Source: Zymoseptoria tritici IPO323
Lineage: Eukaryota; Ascomycota; Dothideomycetes; Mycosphaerellales; Mycosphaerellaceae
Direction of reading: 5' to 3'
Assembly: GCF_000219625.1 (NCBI RefSeq)
Contig: NC_018214.1
Location: forward strand, 2,046,001-2,110,000
Length of the DNA stretch: 64,000 nucleotides
Positions 21,023-33,202 of this stretch are shown here, in pieces (the first letter of the stretch is position 1; each line of letters begins with the position of its first letter). A program made the position numbers and the translations under genes. Below the pieces are notes generated by a model. That model searched no databases and was not told the origin of the DNA. It saw nothing but the letters and a program-made list of their open reading frames with translations.

Positions 21023-22772
21023 AACCACACCAACCATGACCAGCCACCAACCCCACCACACCAACAAGAAGCCTGACTGCATATGAAGTCGATGTCCATT
21101 TGACTCTTCTCTGGCAGGGAAGTCTTCTGCACAGCTACAGCCAAACGGCCTGGGCTGAATGTTGGGATGAACATAGATTTATTGAAAATTGACGGTATGG
21201 AGTTGCTATGGCTATCTGTGCGGTCCACAGGAACTCCCTCCGAGAGCTGTTGAGGATGATCAAAGCATCTCCGCGAGAAGGTGCCGTAGTCGAACTCAGC
21301 AAAGGGACTGCATGAAGCCGGCAATAGTCGAAGTCCGAAACAGGAAGGAGGGGAATGAGGATGGCGGCATCGGAGGTAGGGAGGCAAAGTCGAAATAGAG
21401 TTGATCTACAGAATTGCCGCTAAGGTAGACGCGCAATCCTGATTGTTGTCGAGGAGCTGCGGCAGTCCGCGGATAGATGGTCGATTAGTGCGAAGCAGCT
21501 CGACCACAAGAGGATACCTTATCGATGTTTTCTTTGGATTGATGCCTAAGGCATGAGTGTACGCTTAGTCATGATTTGGACTGAGGTGGTCCGGGTCGGG
21601 CGGCGGGTTTCTTCTTTCTTCCTTCTTCTACCATACCTTTTGATCTATATAGCCATCCCAGAACGTATGGGGCCATACACTCAGTCGACAACAATATCCG
21701 ACATTTGAGCACTGCCAGCATACCTCTCGGTGTTGTCTCATCTGTGCTCGAGCCATTTGCGCCTGGATCTCACGGCGGCCGCGTGAGATGAGTGCGGCCT
21801 GGATTGGGCCAGCATCTTGTGTGCCAACCAGGATTCTAACGTGGTCAGACCGTCAGAGATGTCGTGATGGCGTGACATGGCGTATCATCACGCGCTAGCA
21901 CAGCACGCTCAAAGATTGCTTCATCGGCCGCCCCGGGCTTGAGAATCAAGATCTCATCTCTGCGAAGTCTTCCGGCCGATCCCTCATGGAGTCCGCCCCT
22001 CTCAAAATGATCCCTTCGCTCTCCTCGCTTCCTAGCCCATACCACTATCACAGTCTTGCAGCTTCTCCGTGTTGTTCACTCCGCGTACGGAAATACGCGG
22101 CTTCAGGGCCAGGTTCACGCCCTGTACCCTGTATCCAGGATGTCCCGCGCGGAAGTACAACCCAACCTCCTCTGACAGCGGGTGAACGCATGGGGTGCTG
22201 TCCGTCTCGAACGCATCGCCAGGCTCAAGACCGGAGCTGTACTGCTTTGTGATGCGTAGCAGACATGTCTACGGCGACGGGCAAGATCTGGTCGACACTT
22301 TAATGGGTTCGCATGCAATGTTCCCAAAGCAAGACCTAGGAATCGCCTCTGATCTGAAGGATACCGAAACTTCCATGCCGATGTAAGCTCGTGCAAATGG
22401 CGATGTTTGCTCGAGCAGGACTTATGCAGGGTTGTCGTCCATGGGCATTGATTACCATATGCAGGAGACATTCGATATTTGACGTCCCGCTCCGAGAGCA
22501 TGGAGCATGAGACAAATAGAACCACCTGGTCCGTAATTTCCGGCCCCAGGAGCGTTCGGCCGCAGTGAAGTGAAATCGCTGATTTTGGAGAGCAGCCATA
22601 ATCCCGTCCAGCCACGTTCAAGTTCACCAAATCCTACTCCATCCTGTCTTTACATCTTTCTTCAGTCCACACGCGTTGTGGCACTGGACCCCGCGCTGCC
22701 TTTGCATCTTTCTTAGCCGTCATGGCTCAAAACAACTCTTCCCACTTCTGGCGCTGCTCGTCCGCCAACGCC
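21023..22772. other. long intergenic region
   Basis: About 1.75 kb without a supported gene. It holds motif copy 2 at 21543. The last part is the promoter of the M3 peptidase. Confidence 0.4.
21543..21553. other. palindromic motif TGCCTNAGGCA, copy 2
   Basis: TGCCTAAGGCA in context GATGCCTAAGGCATGAG, followed within 15 bp by TTAGTCAT. Confidence 0.8.
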
Positions 22773-25761
22773 ATGAAATTCTTCCTTTTACTCACAGCCA
22801 TCTTCGAGCTTGCCTATCGTGCCGAGGCTCAGTCGTATGGTTCATTTGCCTCCGGCAACAGGAGGCCTCCGCAAGATGTATACGTTTTCAACGATACGGT
22901 CGCATCTATCGAGCAATTGGCGGCCGCGAATGCCGACCTGTACAACACTACCGTCCAGCTGATCATAGATACCGTTGGAGATCCGAGCAACGCCACTTTC
23001 ACCAATGTCATTCTACCATTCAGCGTAGCGTACGGTAAGATACTGAAGTGTAGAAGGCCTACGTGGTCCGAGATTGTCTCGGGAGCCGGCGCGCTCTTCC
23101 ATTCCATCCGACATGGGCTGACGTATACGCTTTGCTTTCCAGGCGATGTCGACGCACACTGGAATCCGGTCAGCGGATACGGACTCTCCGACAAAGAGGA
23201 CCTCGCGGACGCCTACGAGACTGGTACCGCAAAGCTCGTCGCCGCTCTAAAAGCCGTCTTCGTTAATGATGCGTAAGTCGATGCGAGGTCTAAGGCTTGA
23301 CCTGACGTTGCTGTCTGAGCATCGCTGACCACTGTATCCTCCGGCGCTCAGATTCTTCAAACTGGTGGACAGTGTCTACAAGGCGGACCAGACCAATCTG
23401 GATGAAGAGGACCGAATCATTCTTCAGTGGACATGGAGCCAGTTCGCCACTTCAGGCTTGAACATTCCAGCGGGTGCTCAACGTGACGAGTTCACCGCGA
23501 ACAATGCACGAATCGACGAGCTGTTCGACTATTGGACTGGCAACCAGAGCGAGCCAGCCTACGTATACTTCGCAGCTGAGGAGCTTGAGGGTGTACCTGC
23601 CACCATCCTCAGCGAACTCGACAAAGACTCATCCGGGAAGTATCAGCTCGACGCCAGCAACATCGATGATATTCTCGCCATCTCAAACAACGCTGTCAAC
23701 GAAACCACAAGATACACCATGTTTATCGCGGCCGACAACACGGCGCCCGGAAACGTCTATGTCCTTGAAGAGATGACGCAGCTGCGATTCCAGGTTGCAC
23801 AGGCGCTAGGCTACGCCTCGTGGGCCGAGTATGTCCTCGCCAGAGCACCGGCAGCAGTCGCCGGAACACCCGCCGCTGTGACTGACTTTCTGGAGCAAAT
23901 CGGTACCGCCGCCGCCCCTCTTGCCGCCGGTGAACAAGCACGACTGAGTGCTTACAAGTCGAATGATACGAATGTGATCAGCCCCATTGGCGAGAAGGAC
24001 GTCGTCTACAGATGGGACACGTAAGTTCAGCTGCTTTCTTCTTGACCTGCTTGTCTCAGACAATAGATGCCCGGAGTTCAAACGCTGACAATCGTCTGTA
24101 GTCTGTTTTATAGTCAGATTTGGAAAGAGACCGAATATCAGATCGACGATGAAGCAGTTTCGGCGTACTTGCCCTTCAATGTCACCTATGCTGGAATCTT
24201 GAAGGTAAGGGAAGATGGCAAGATCCTCTTCAACCACGCAAGCGTTCAATGTGCTTCATTCCCTTTTTGTTTCAACCGTAGCTGACTATCCCATTCTGTG
24301 ACTTCCAGATTTACGAGGAGATCTACGGGTTGACGATCCAACGGATTGAGGGCGCGGATCTCGACGAATTCTCTCCGACAGGTAAGTAGCCTCAGGTCCT
24401 CGTTGGCGGGAGATGTTCGAGCTTGCTGACCTATTTGCCCTTCGATTCCAGGCAAAGGGAGTGATTTGCTCTGGCATCCCGATGTAATGCTTTTCGCTGT
24501 CTGGGACAGCCAAGACTTCATCAGCAAACATCCTGACCCAGAATATGGCTTCCGGGGCTTCATCCTTGTCGACCCCTTCTTCCGCAAGGGTAAATCCACT
24601 GGGTCGACGTACATCTCGACGTTGAGCCCCTCGTACTTGAAGGCCGACGGCTGCCGAAACTACCCTGTTTTCGGGATTGTGTACAATTTCGTCCAATCCG
24701 AGGACGAGGTGAAGCCATCCCTCCTCCGGTACAGAGGTAAGGAAACGAAGTGCAGATGGTCCGCGTGGTTTAAAGCTTATCTCGCGTGCCGAGCATTCGT
24801 CCAGTGCAGAAGGTCTGAGACATCCGCTGACATTTTACGCTTTGCCATCCAGATCTGAACAACGCCTTCCATGAGCTGGGCCATTCCATGGCCGGGTTGA
24901 CCTCGATTAACAAATACGAAAAGACCAATGGTCTCGATGGGTCTCCAACGGATTACGTTGAGGTAGGTCGGGTAGAAGACTTGCTGTGCACACTAAAGAG
25001 ATGTGAGAAGAGTCTAACAAACAACAGTTCCCAAGCCAAATGATGGGAGAGAACTTTATCAAGGTTCCCGAAGTGCTCAAAAGTATTAGCACACACTGGT
25101 CTTCGTTCTCGCCGCAAGCCGCCGCCGCCTGGCAAGCCGAGCAGAACTCTACTACGGCTGCCCTTCCTCCGGTCACTCTGCCCGACGATCTCATCGAAGG
25201 ACTCATCAAGTCCACCTCACTCTTCCCGAGAACGAGACCATCGGGACAGGATGTAGAAGGCAGAGTCGCCCGCTTCTCCTACGACCAGGCCATCTACAAC
25301 CAGACCAGCCTGGATGCGGTCAAAGCTATTGATCAGGGCTCACTGTACGAAACGCTCATCAAGAGATACTCTGGTGTCCCGGACCCCAGCGACATAGGCC
25401 AGCCCGCCGACTGGGGCCACGGAGAGACTTCGATCTACCAATACGGCGCCGACAACTACGCTGCTCAGTACTACTCCTACCTCTTCTGCCAGATCTTCGC
25501 AGAGGACGTCTTCTATACCAAGTTCGCTGCGGATCCGTTGAACCCTGACATTGGGTACGATTACCGTTTGCGGGTCCTCCAACCTGGTGAGTACATTGGC
25601 TGGGCGTCTTTGCGTGCCCTGAAAGATACTAACGCCTTCACTCTTTACTTTCAGGTGCATCTACCAATCTCACGCAGCTCCTGACCAACTACCTTGGGCG
25701 TGAGCCGAACCAGAACGGATACTACCAGTTCATTGGCCTCGGTCCGGCCCTCGGAAATTGA
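22773..25761 (+). CDS. secreted M3-family zinc metallopeptidase (oligopeptidase)
   Basis: Nine exons (introns at 23035-23142, 23273-23351, 24021-24101, 24205-24308, 24382-24451, 24737-24852, 24963-25027 and 25587-25654, all GT-AG) give 765 aa, close to the usual 650-750 for thimet/saccharolysin-type enzymes. The zinc site is H514-E-L-G-H518 with the third ligand expected at E544 in DYVEFPSQ, the conserved M3 spacing. Upstream EEMTQLRFQVAQALGY and downstream GYDYRLRVLQPG also fit the family. Unlike most fungal M3 enzymes it starts with a signal peptide (MKFFLLLTAIFELAYRAEA), with many N-glycosylation sites, so it is probably extracellular. An in-frame ATG at 22722 would add 17 residues before the leader. 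It cleaves short peptides. Confidence 0.9.
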
Positions 25762-26133
25762 GCGCTGTCGCATCTGGCTCGGTGCTGAGGGATGCCACGA
25801 TTTCTTTTCTCTTTCGCTTCTACTGTATGCTCTCTCTTGGAATTGGACGTTCGACGAGTCGTCCACTTTCCATCGAAACGTTCACATCTACGATTTTGAG
25901 AGTCCTGCTTGTTTTGCTTCGACAGGTGGTTGACCATGTTGTTCTGCATGTGTAGCACCGTCGCATAGTCACACTTTTCTGGCTCCCTGTCTGTCCCACG
26001 TTGTGACATGTTCCAATCGTCCTTTCGTTATACAGCTGAAGTGAGGGCTGGTTTCAGAAGCCTGAACTTGAGGACTGATCGTAGTCTACGTGTTCCAGAA
26101 GTGAACACCTCGATCTCGGTATATTTGTGTTCA

Positions 26134-26144
26134 TGCCTTAGGCA
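26134..26144. other. palindromic motif TGCCTNAGGCA, copy 3
   Basis: TGCCTTAGGCA, 64 bp upstream of the kinase ATG at 26208; here it could act as a promoter site. Confidence 0.8.
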
Positions 26145-26207
26145 CTAAATCCAAGCCCACCATTCCAGCTTTGACATTCCTTTCACCCTCACGCACATCA
26201 GCCTTTG

Positions 26208-27302
26208 ATGCCGCTTACATTGAAAGTTGGACAATTATTGAAAGGGAAGACTGGCTGCTATGAGATCATCAAGCAGTTGCAAGATTCGGTGTGGCAAGCA
26301 ACGCAAGCTTATCCCTTCGTTTGCTCTGCTCACGCACCTGGCTGACGTACCCACAGAGACTCGCTGCGCAGCCAGCAAGTCATCGTCAAATATGCAGACC
26401 ACTGGCGGATACGAAACGAGCGAGATGTCCTTCTCCGATTCCAGACCCGGACACCTCGCGTTCGACCTTTGCTCGATGAAGTGGAAGACGGGTCCGGCAA
26501 CCCCATTCTCATCCTGAGATTCCTGGCCGAAGATGCACTGCACACTCTCGATCGTCGTCAATTCTCTCGAAGTGAGGTCAAGCGCATCGGTAGAGGCGTG
26601 TTGGAAGCTCTAAAAGCCCTGCACGAAGCTGGGTTTGTCCACACTGGTAAGCGAACCAGTCTGACGCCCACACCGCTCCGAGGACTGATCTCCGCAGACG
26701 TCAAACCCAGCAATATTCTCCTGGACTTCGATTCGAATAGTAAGCAAGTCACCGAAGTGCAGCTAGCGGACTTTGAGAGCACAGTCGCCGAAAATTCTCA
26801 ACACGCAATAGACGGCGATGCGATTGGTACAGCAATCTTTAGAAGTCCGGAAGCACATCTACAGATGTCGTGGAGCACGCCGACGGACATATGGTCATTC
26901 GGTGCGACAGTACGGCTCGCCCCGTTCTTTTCAATCTCCAACAGAGCTGACGAGCTCTTGTAGCTGATCAGTCTCCTCTATGGCGGTGGTTTCCACATAT
27001 TCAGCCCGGGTGTGCCGGTCGAGGACGATGTTTACGATCTCAAGATCTTGATGAAACACCATCAGTGCTTCGGACCATTCCCCATATCGTACGATGAGAT
27101 CGCAGATGAAGGTCGGCTTGGAGTTTTGATGTGGATCATGGAGAACACGCCGAAAGAGTCTCTGAAACCCTTCGCTCGAACAACGATTCGCGAGATCTGC
27201 GAGGAAGACAAGAAGTTCGTCTTGAGGATCATGAAGCTGGATCCTCGAGATCGGCCGACTGTTGGACAATTGCTGGAAGACGAGTGGTTCAGGCATGTCT
27301 GA
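26208..27302 (+). CDS. divergent protein kinase-like protein
   Basis: Four exons give 311 aa. Visible kinase features are the beta-3 Lys43 in VIVKYA, an ILILRFL core, a catalytic loop H-T-D129-VKPSNILLD formed across intron 26647-26697 (HRD is HTD here), ADFE with Asp153 (DFG is DFE), GTAIFRSPEA in place of APE, and DIWSFGAT in the F helix. The Gly loop is weak. Conserved metal and phosphate residues are kept, so it may still be active. The first intron (26303-26356) uses a GC donor (GCAAGC) rather than GT; intron 26910-26963 is ordinary. It belongs to the expanded, fast-evolving small kinases of filamentous fungi; substrate unknown. Confidence 0.8.
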
Positions 27303-27763
27303 TCGTCGCATATGGGAAGCAATTGTCCCATCCAATGATCTTCGTCTCTCGACCTTCATGCTCCTCCGCCTAAGCCAACAGATAAGACCAGGTCTCACTT
27401 TCTATCCAAGACCACTTCTTAGCGGATGTCGGGGCCGACATATCATGGTCCTTACCTTCTCGACGCCATGCGCCGTGTCTTCTCATCTCTCTTTCACTGC
27501 GACTCCGCAAATGAGTGCTTCCCACAAAGCACAATTTTATCTCATGCGGCATACCTGTATCAAAGTATAAAGTCCTGCTCATGTGGGAGCATGTCAGTAA
27601 GGATACAAACCTTCCTCAACCCGACCAAATCTTCCACACGCGCGGTGCCTTCCCAAAGTGTTCAACGTCACGCACACCTTCCCAAGTCGACGCCCCTGGA
27701 CGAACAACTCTGCTTCAATCGATATCGCCGCGTTCAATCGACCTCTCTCCCCCTGTTCCAATC
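27303..27763. other. spacer
   Basis: 3' end of the kinase and promoter of the small gene at 27764. Nothing else supported. Confidence 0.3.
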
Positions 27764-28129
27764 ATGCCCAAAGTTTACGAGGTCTACGTCGCTCGGTGCA
27801 TCGTTGACTCATACCACGAAACTATGCTGTACGTCGACACAGCTCCAGACGAATTCACCGGGCTCTGCTTCCACATCATATTGTCGGTTTCTAAGGAGAT
27901 GGAACACGAGGAAAAAAGCTGCCGTGGTCCCAGGCGATCACCCCTTTTCCTCGGTCGCACTCTCATCGGAACGGTCAAGGAGTCGGATATGCAGCGTTTC
28001 AGGGCAGTCTGCAAGGCTGTGGAAGTCCAAGCAATCTCCGGCGTACTCACTTTGCGCGAATTATCGACTCGTAACGCAAGGGAAGCGCTGCTCGTCGAAG
28101 GCATTGTGTGTACACAAGATTGTCAATAA
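27764..28129 (+). CDS. small hypothetical protein, 121 aa
   Basis: ATG in good context (CAATCATGC) opens MPKVYEVYVARCIVDSYHET, a globular, non-secreted protein with well-mixed hydrophobic and charged residues and Cys scattered through it. The first two thirds resemble, from memory, small lineage-specific proteins that recur in many copies in Dothideomycete genomes. The C-terminus after the Arg-Asn-Ala-Arg-Glu segment looks abrupt, and a 3' intron or truncation is possible. No function known. Confidence 0.45.
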   Translation: MPKVYEVYVARCIVDSYHETMLYVDTAPDEFTGLCFHIILSVSKEMEHEEKSCRGPRRSPLFLGRTLIGTVKESDMQRFRAVCKAVEVQAISGVLTLRELSTRNAREALLVEGIVCTQDCQ

Positions 28130-28190
28130 ACCTTCCATACATACTTCTTCTGCCACGTTTACGAAAGCTGCGAGAGATTTCATTTCCCCA

Positions 28191-29137
28191 CTAAAACCCC
28201 TGTATCCAAATGAATAACTGCATCCAACACCAGTACTCCTTGGAGTAGACAGGCACAATGTTTGGAATCTCCCACTCCCAGCTTGTTGCGTTCCTCAACG
28301 TGAACCAGATAGGCGAGTGGCACCTAAAAAGCAAAGCGTATATGGTCAGCGGACGTCGTAGACAGTTTGGAATGTCCGAGACATTCTTCGGCTCTCGCAC
28401 AGGCCTTGTGCACATAATTTTCTACCACTCCCACCACTCGGGGTACCATCCCGCTATCTCCCAATCGATAATGGAAACTTTGAACACGCCGCTTCCGTCA
28501 TCGTTGGTGCCTTGCTTGTGTACCATAACGTTCTTCGCCGACAGATCTGCATGGGTAAAGACTGTTCGGAAGTCGCCGAGCGCTTCGTCCATCTGTAGTC
28601 TCATTATCTCAACAAACTTCGGACTTATGAGTTGCTCGTTCAAATTCCCAAGTCGAATTGCCAGTACGTCTTTGAAATGTTCGGCGTTTCTGAACGGCCC
28701 ACCAAGGGCGGGATCCTCATTCAGCATGTCAAAGAATGCTTGTCCGAGCGGCCCTTTGACGACGGCCCCGAGATAGTCCGGGGGCGGTAGTTTCGGTATT
28801 CAGATACCTGATCGCGGAGTTGTCGTACGATCTGGTCCTTGTCCATTGTGGCGAGGTCGGGCCACAGCTTCTCAAGAGTGTCGCCTTCGATAAAATCCAT
28901 GATAACGTACTTTCCAGTGCTGTTGGGTAAGATACCGGAGCCGTAGCACTTCGGCACAGGCAAATTTGTGTTGGCGGCGAGGTACCGTAGGCTGTCGGCT
29001 TCCTCAACACGCGTCCGTCCGTTGTATTTCATAACGTACTTCCCGATCCTTGCGACGGTTGCGCATCTCCCACCATGGTCGTCGTCGTATATTACATCGT
29101 TGCTGGCGAGGAGTTCGGCGACAGTAGGCACGTCCAT
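28191..29137 (-). pseudogene. APH-type aminoglycoside/choline-kinase-like phosphotransferase with one frameshift
   Basis: The minus strand encodes a complete APH-family fold: start at 29137 (MDVPTVAELL), VMKYNGRTRVEEADSL with the ATP-binding Lys, YVIMDFIEGDTL (hinge), FTHADLSAKNVMV (catalytic H-x-D-x4-N) and IIDWEIAGWYPEWWEW (metal-binding Asp), then an intron 28324-28425 and a Trp-rich C-terminus. Between VSEYR and the next conserved block the frame changes by one base near 28791-28793, at an AAA run (minus strand) one base short. The rest is intact, so it is either a young pseudogene or an assembly indel. Such fungal proteins phosphorylate small molecules; the substrate is unknown. Confidence 0.75.
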
Positions 29138-30235
29138 TGTCAACGATATGGAGAAGCAAAATGAACAGGGCGATTTGTTGTAGGTCAAGAGATGTCTTAA
29201 GCAAGTCGAGGCGCTCTCCCCGTGCGTGCGAACTTTGATAAAGAGCAGTACAAGGGATAGAGTGACAAAGACGTGTGTGGCTCCGTTTACATCCGGACTG
29301 GATCGCTCGTGCTGCGTGCTGGATACAACAGAGAAGTGGTTGAAATGAAAGCGAAGGCGGCGAACGCAGGCGGCCGCGCTATGAGCATATACCTGCCCTT
29401 CAAGCTGGGCCGACTCTTTTCTTTCATCCAGTGGGCCTTACTCCGTTTCGATCCCACAGCCATCGTGTTCGAATCGGCGGGAATGATCAGTTATCGCACT
29501 GTCTCCGGTGTGTGGCACTGCCTTGTCAGCACGCTGTCAACACATTGCAGTGCGCATACTTTGCATCTCCGGCCAACCAGCATCCGTCCGAACAGACGGG
29601 AGCTATTCAGGGGGTTCAATCGTCGCGAGGTCTGTCAGCTAGTCAGCAGTTTCGCGCCATCCTGAGCCGACTGTGATCTCTTTCCAAATCGTCAACGTGA
29701 GAAGGCAGATAGATGGTGTGAAAGGTACCTGGGATCTTTTGTTGCCTGAGGCACCAAACGCCACGCCGCTTTCCTCCGACCATTCTTGTGTTTTCCTAGA
29801 CAAACATAACAATCCGTCAACCAGTCGAACTGCCGTGGTCACGATGGATACCCAAGCGGGTGTGCTAGGCGCAGAGGACCAGGAACATGGCCGCGAACGA
29901 TTACTCCGTCGCCGCTAACACCGAGCTGGAAAGGCCCGATGAGAAGGGTAGGCACGGCAATTCTACATTGTCAAGGGTGGTCAAGTAAGTCGTGAAAGAA
30001 ATTGCATATGCGGGCGAATCGGAGTGGCCTGGCAGAAGGCCGGCCTCACACTCAACGGCGAGTCTCCCGGGTTCTCCGCATCCGACACGCGTGCAACGAT
30101 GCGGAGAAGCCTGCCATGTCACAACCACGAGACCACGTGCGCGAGCGCGGCAGCGTGGTGTATATCAAAGGCATGCTCAGAACGTAGCCGGTCTTCGAGG
30201 TACTACATGCTCCCCTGGCATGACCCGACATCAAG
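29138..30235. other. intergenic region between divergent genes
   Basis: About 1.1 kb between the phosphotransferase and the MFS pump, presumably both promoters. It holds motif copy 4. No gene supported. Confidence 0.4.
29743..29753. other. palindromic motif TGCCTNAGGCA, copy 4
   Basis: TGCCTGAGGCA in context TTGTTGCCTGAGGCACCAAA; the same flanking pattern (TTGT before, then Y-N-AAA after) is seen at copy 1. Confidence 0.8.
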
Positions 30236-32253
30236 ATGGCAAACGACGCATCCGTCACGAGAGTTTCCAAGGACGATGTGAGCGTCACGATGATAGATGA
30301 CCTCAAGCAGATACCATCAATCCCAATTGATCTCGACGATCCGCACCGTGGTGCCTTGGAGGACAATCCTGAACATGCAGAAAGGCTCTCCGGTCGATTG
30401 GTCCTTGCTGTCATCGTAAGTAGACTCCGCACCGACCACGTCGATAGCATCTCAGACTGACTGCGACGTAGTCTTTGTGCCTCTCATACGTCTGTCCGAT
30501 ATCATGCGGCTTCATCATGCCCTCGGCCATCCTGGTCCAAATCGGCACGGACCTCGGAGACACGATCAACATCACTTGGATTGTGGGAGGTTGGTCCATC
30601 GCATCGTCCGTTTCGTTCTCGATCGCTGGCAGCTTGAGTGACATCTTTGGACGTCGATACACTGTCATTATTGGCGAGGTTCTCGCCATCGTCGGCTCTG
30701 TCAGTATGATCTTGAGGGGATCATTGAGCGAAGCTGACTTGGGGTCAAGGTCATTGCGTGTACATCGAAGACCACGCTGAATGTCGCCGCTGGTTCGACG
30801 GTCATTGGATTCGGCTGCGGCATCATCTTCGTGTCGTACGCGGGCATATCGGAGCTCCTGCCAAACAAATGGCGGTACGTCTGCCGCCCTCTCAAAATTC
30901 TTCACGGTCACTAACAGGACCCCATCAGCGGCACGGGCATCGGTCTCACAGAAACATGCATAACAATCCCATGGTCCACCGCCAGCGTCCTGATCGCATC
31001 GACCCTAAATTCTCGAACAGCAGCCGGCTGGCGCTGGTGCTACTACATCGGCATTACATACGGAGTCATCAGTCTGGCCGGCACAGTCGCCTTCTACTTC
31101 CCGCCCAAACGACCACAGTACGACTTTGACCGGACGAGATGGCAACAAATACGGGAGATCGACTACATTGGCTGTGCGCTATACGCCACCGGTCTGACTT
31201 CATTCCTGATCGGACTCACATGGGGAGGCCAAGCCAACCACCCTTGGAAGGGTGCTTCCGTCCTGGTCCCGCTGGTCCTTGGAGTCTTCCTGCTGATCGG
31301 CTGTTTCGCCTACGACTTCACGCTCGCCAAACAGCCCTTCTTCCCGCGGAAGCTGTTCTCGCAGTTCCGCGAGTATACACTCCTGCTGGTCATCGTCTTC
31401 GTGGCGGGAATGATGTTCTACTCCATGGCCAGTATTCTACCACAGGGGACGCTCTACATGTTCACCAGCGATCCCATTCAAATTGGCCTCGTCGCACTGC
31501 CGAATGGTTTCGGCCAGCTGCTTTTTGGCGGCTGTCTTACATTGCTGATGGGAAAGATCGGACACTTGAAGCTGCAGTTGATCGTCTTGCTGACGCTTCA
31601 GACGCTTTTCATCGCGGTGCTGGCTGCGACCATCCCGGACAATAAAACTGCTTGGTCGGCTTGTCAGTTCTTCGCCGTCGGACCGTTCACGCTGCTTACC
31701 CTCGTGTGCTATGTGATTGCCGGACTGAACGTCCCACTGCGACACATAGGTCTGGCATCCGGTCTGATTGGTACATCCCGCAGCGCCGGAGGCAGTGTAA
31801 GCAGCAAGCACAGTCACAACACAATCACATCCACCACTAACAAGACCCCCACAGCTCGGTAACGCCATCTTCGCCTCCATCCTCCGCGGCGTCGTCAACC
31901 CCCGCCTAGCGCCCTCAATCGCCCGCGTCGGCCTCGCCGCCGGCCTCACCCCCGAGGATCTCCAGACGTTCATCCCAGCCGCCATCACCCAAAACCTCGG
32001 CGTTCCCGGATCATACGCCGCGCTCCCACAAGTCAGCCCAGCGCTGCAAGACGCCGCGAACCAGGCGATCCGCGATGTGTACGCTGTTGGGTTCCGGCGG
32101 GTGTTTTATGCGACTATACCGTTTGGCGTGCTGGCGATTGTGTGTGCGTGTTTCATCACGGATCCGTCGATTTATCTTACGAATCATACTTCTGTGCATA
32201 TGGAAGGGGAGGGAAGGGAGCATGGGGCGAAGGGGAAGGGGGAGGATGGGTGA
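30236..32253 (+). CDS. TRI12-type major facilitator superfamily efflux transporter
   Basis: Five exons (introns 30416-30471, 30700-30749, 30875-30928 and 31797-31854) give 599 aa with about 14 membrane segments, as expected for DHA2/TRI12 pumps. The cytosolic N-terminus is about 55 residues. Signatures include WIVGGWSIASSVSFSIAGSL followed by SDIFGRRY (the MFS loop 2-3 motif), GFGCGIIFVSYAGISELLPNKWRG, a conserved Trp-Arg-Trp-Cys-Tyr-Tyr segment after TAAGW, and LASGLIGTSRSAGGSLGNAIF in the C half. Family knowledge: such pumps export toxins, drugs or siderophores at the plasma membrane by proton antiport. No biosynthetic core gene lies nearby to suggest the cargo. Confidence 0.88.
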
Positions 32254-32908
32254 GGAGGTAGGAGAGGGAATGCTTTGTGGAGTTCTGCTCGGATAGAATC
32301 TCTTCTTGTTGTTGGTACTTGCGTAACTCATCGCCGGCAATGAAAGTGTCTCCCATCAAGGATGTCCTCGCCTGCAACGTCTTGGGGAGATTTCCTTGCG
32401 ACACCTTTCTGGCGCCAATCTGAATCATAAGATTCTACGCCAAGTCGTCTGTCCTTGTATGCGTATCAACTGAAGGAGATTTGACTTGGCACTCTGGTCT
32501 GACCAAATGATGCTTGCGACGATGAGCCTTGTCTCCGGACGACCATGGCTGATATGTTAGATCGAACCTTTTGTTGCGAAGCTACTGTCGTCTGAGCAGA
32601 TCTAAAGGTTGCAATTTCTTGCCACCTGCAAAGCACTCCGATCAATGTGTCTGCATGTCCACTGCGAAGACATCTCAGCCCTGTGCATAGCGAGATTGAT
32701 CTGCTCATTCGCACGTGCCATGCCGCTCCTCGGAGAAGTTCGCCCCCAATCGGAATCTGGCCGGGAAGCCTATAACAACGACAAGCCCCACCCCTACATC
32801 TCCGTGACAATCAGACCAGCACACCCACGCGACGAGTCTTGGTATTGTGCTTCTTTGTCACGGACGAAATAGGCACTTTGTCCAAGCCCTACGGAGGCGC
32901 AAGCTTGA
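32254..32908. other. spacer
   Basis: 3' flank of the MFS gene. Nothing else seen. Confidence 0.3.
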
Positions 32909-33202
32909 CTGGAAGACAATAGCGATCTCTTTGTCTCAACGGACACAGGATTCTGCCTCTCACAAGCAACCGGGCCATCGGCTGACAACCTTCTTGACCG
33001 ACCCGGAAGCGACATTCCGCCTTGGACACCACCATGGAGCGAGGGCATTTCGCTCGAGGGAATTAAGCAAGCGCAAAGCCTCACCCAGCAGGTACGGAAA
33101 TTCGGACTCCTGCAGGCAAAGATTGCCAGTGGCGATGAGATGGGATTGAGGCTTGAGCACGTCTTCATGGGCCAGTCAAGGAATGGGACCTTGGCAGTGT
33201 GA
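32909..33202 (+). CDS. possible gene fragment, about 97 codons, no start
   Basis: An open stretch between TGA 32906 and TGA 33200 reads like real protein (DLFVSTDTGFC, SDIPPWTPPWSEGISLEG, then a Gln/Lys-rich helix LTQQVRKFGLLQAKIASGDE and a short tail). There is no ATG near its 5' end, so it would have to be a 3' exon or the remnant of a lost gene. No family recognised. Confidence 0.25.
   Translation: MEDNSDLFVSTDTGFCLSQATGPSADNLLDRPGSDIPPWTPPWSEGISLEGIKQAQSLTQQVRKFGLLQAKIASGDEMGLRLEHVFMGQSRNGTLAV

Noticed and set aside
28422..28424. Nonsense codon in the phosphotransferase after WYPEWWEW
   Set aside because: It is inside a good intron (28324-28425) with a CTGAC branch and TTTTTAG acceptor; splicing joins the Trp-rich C-terminus in frame.
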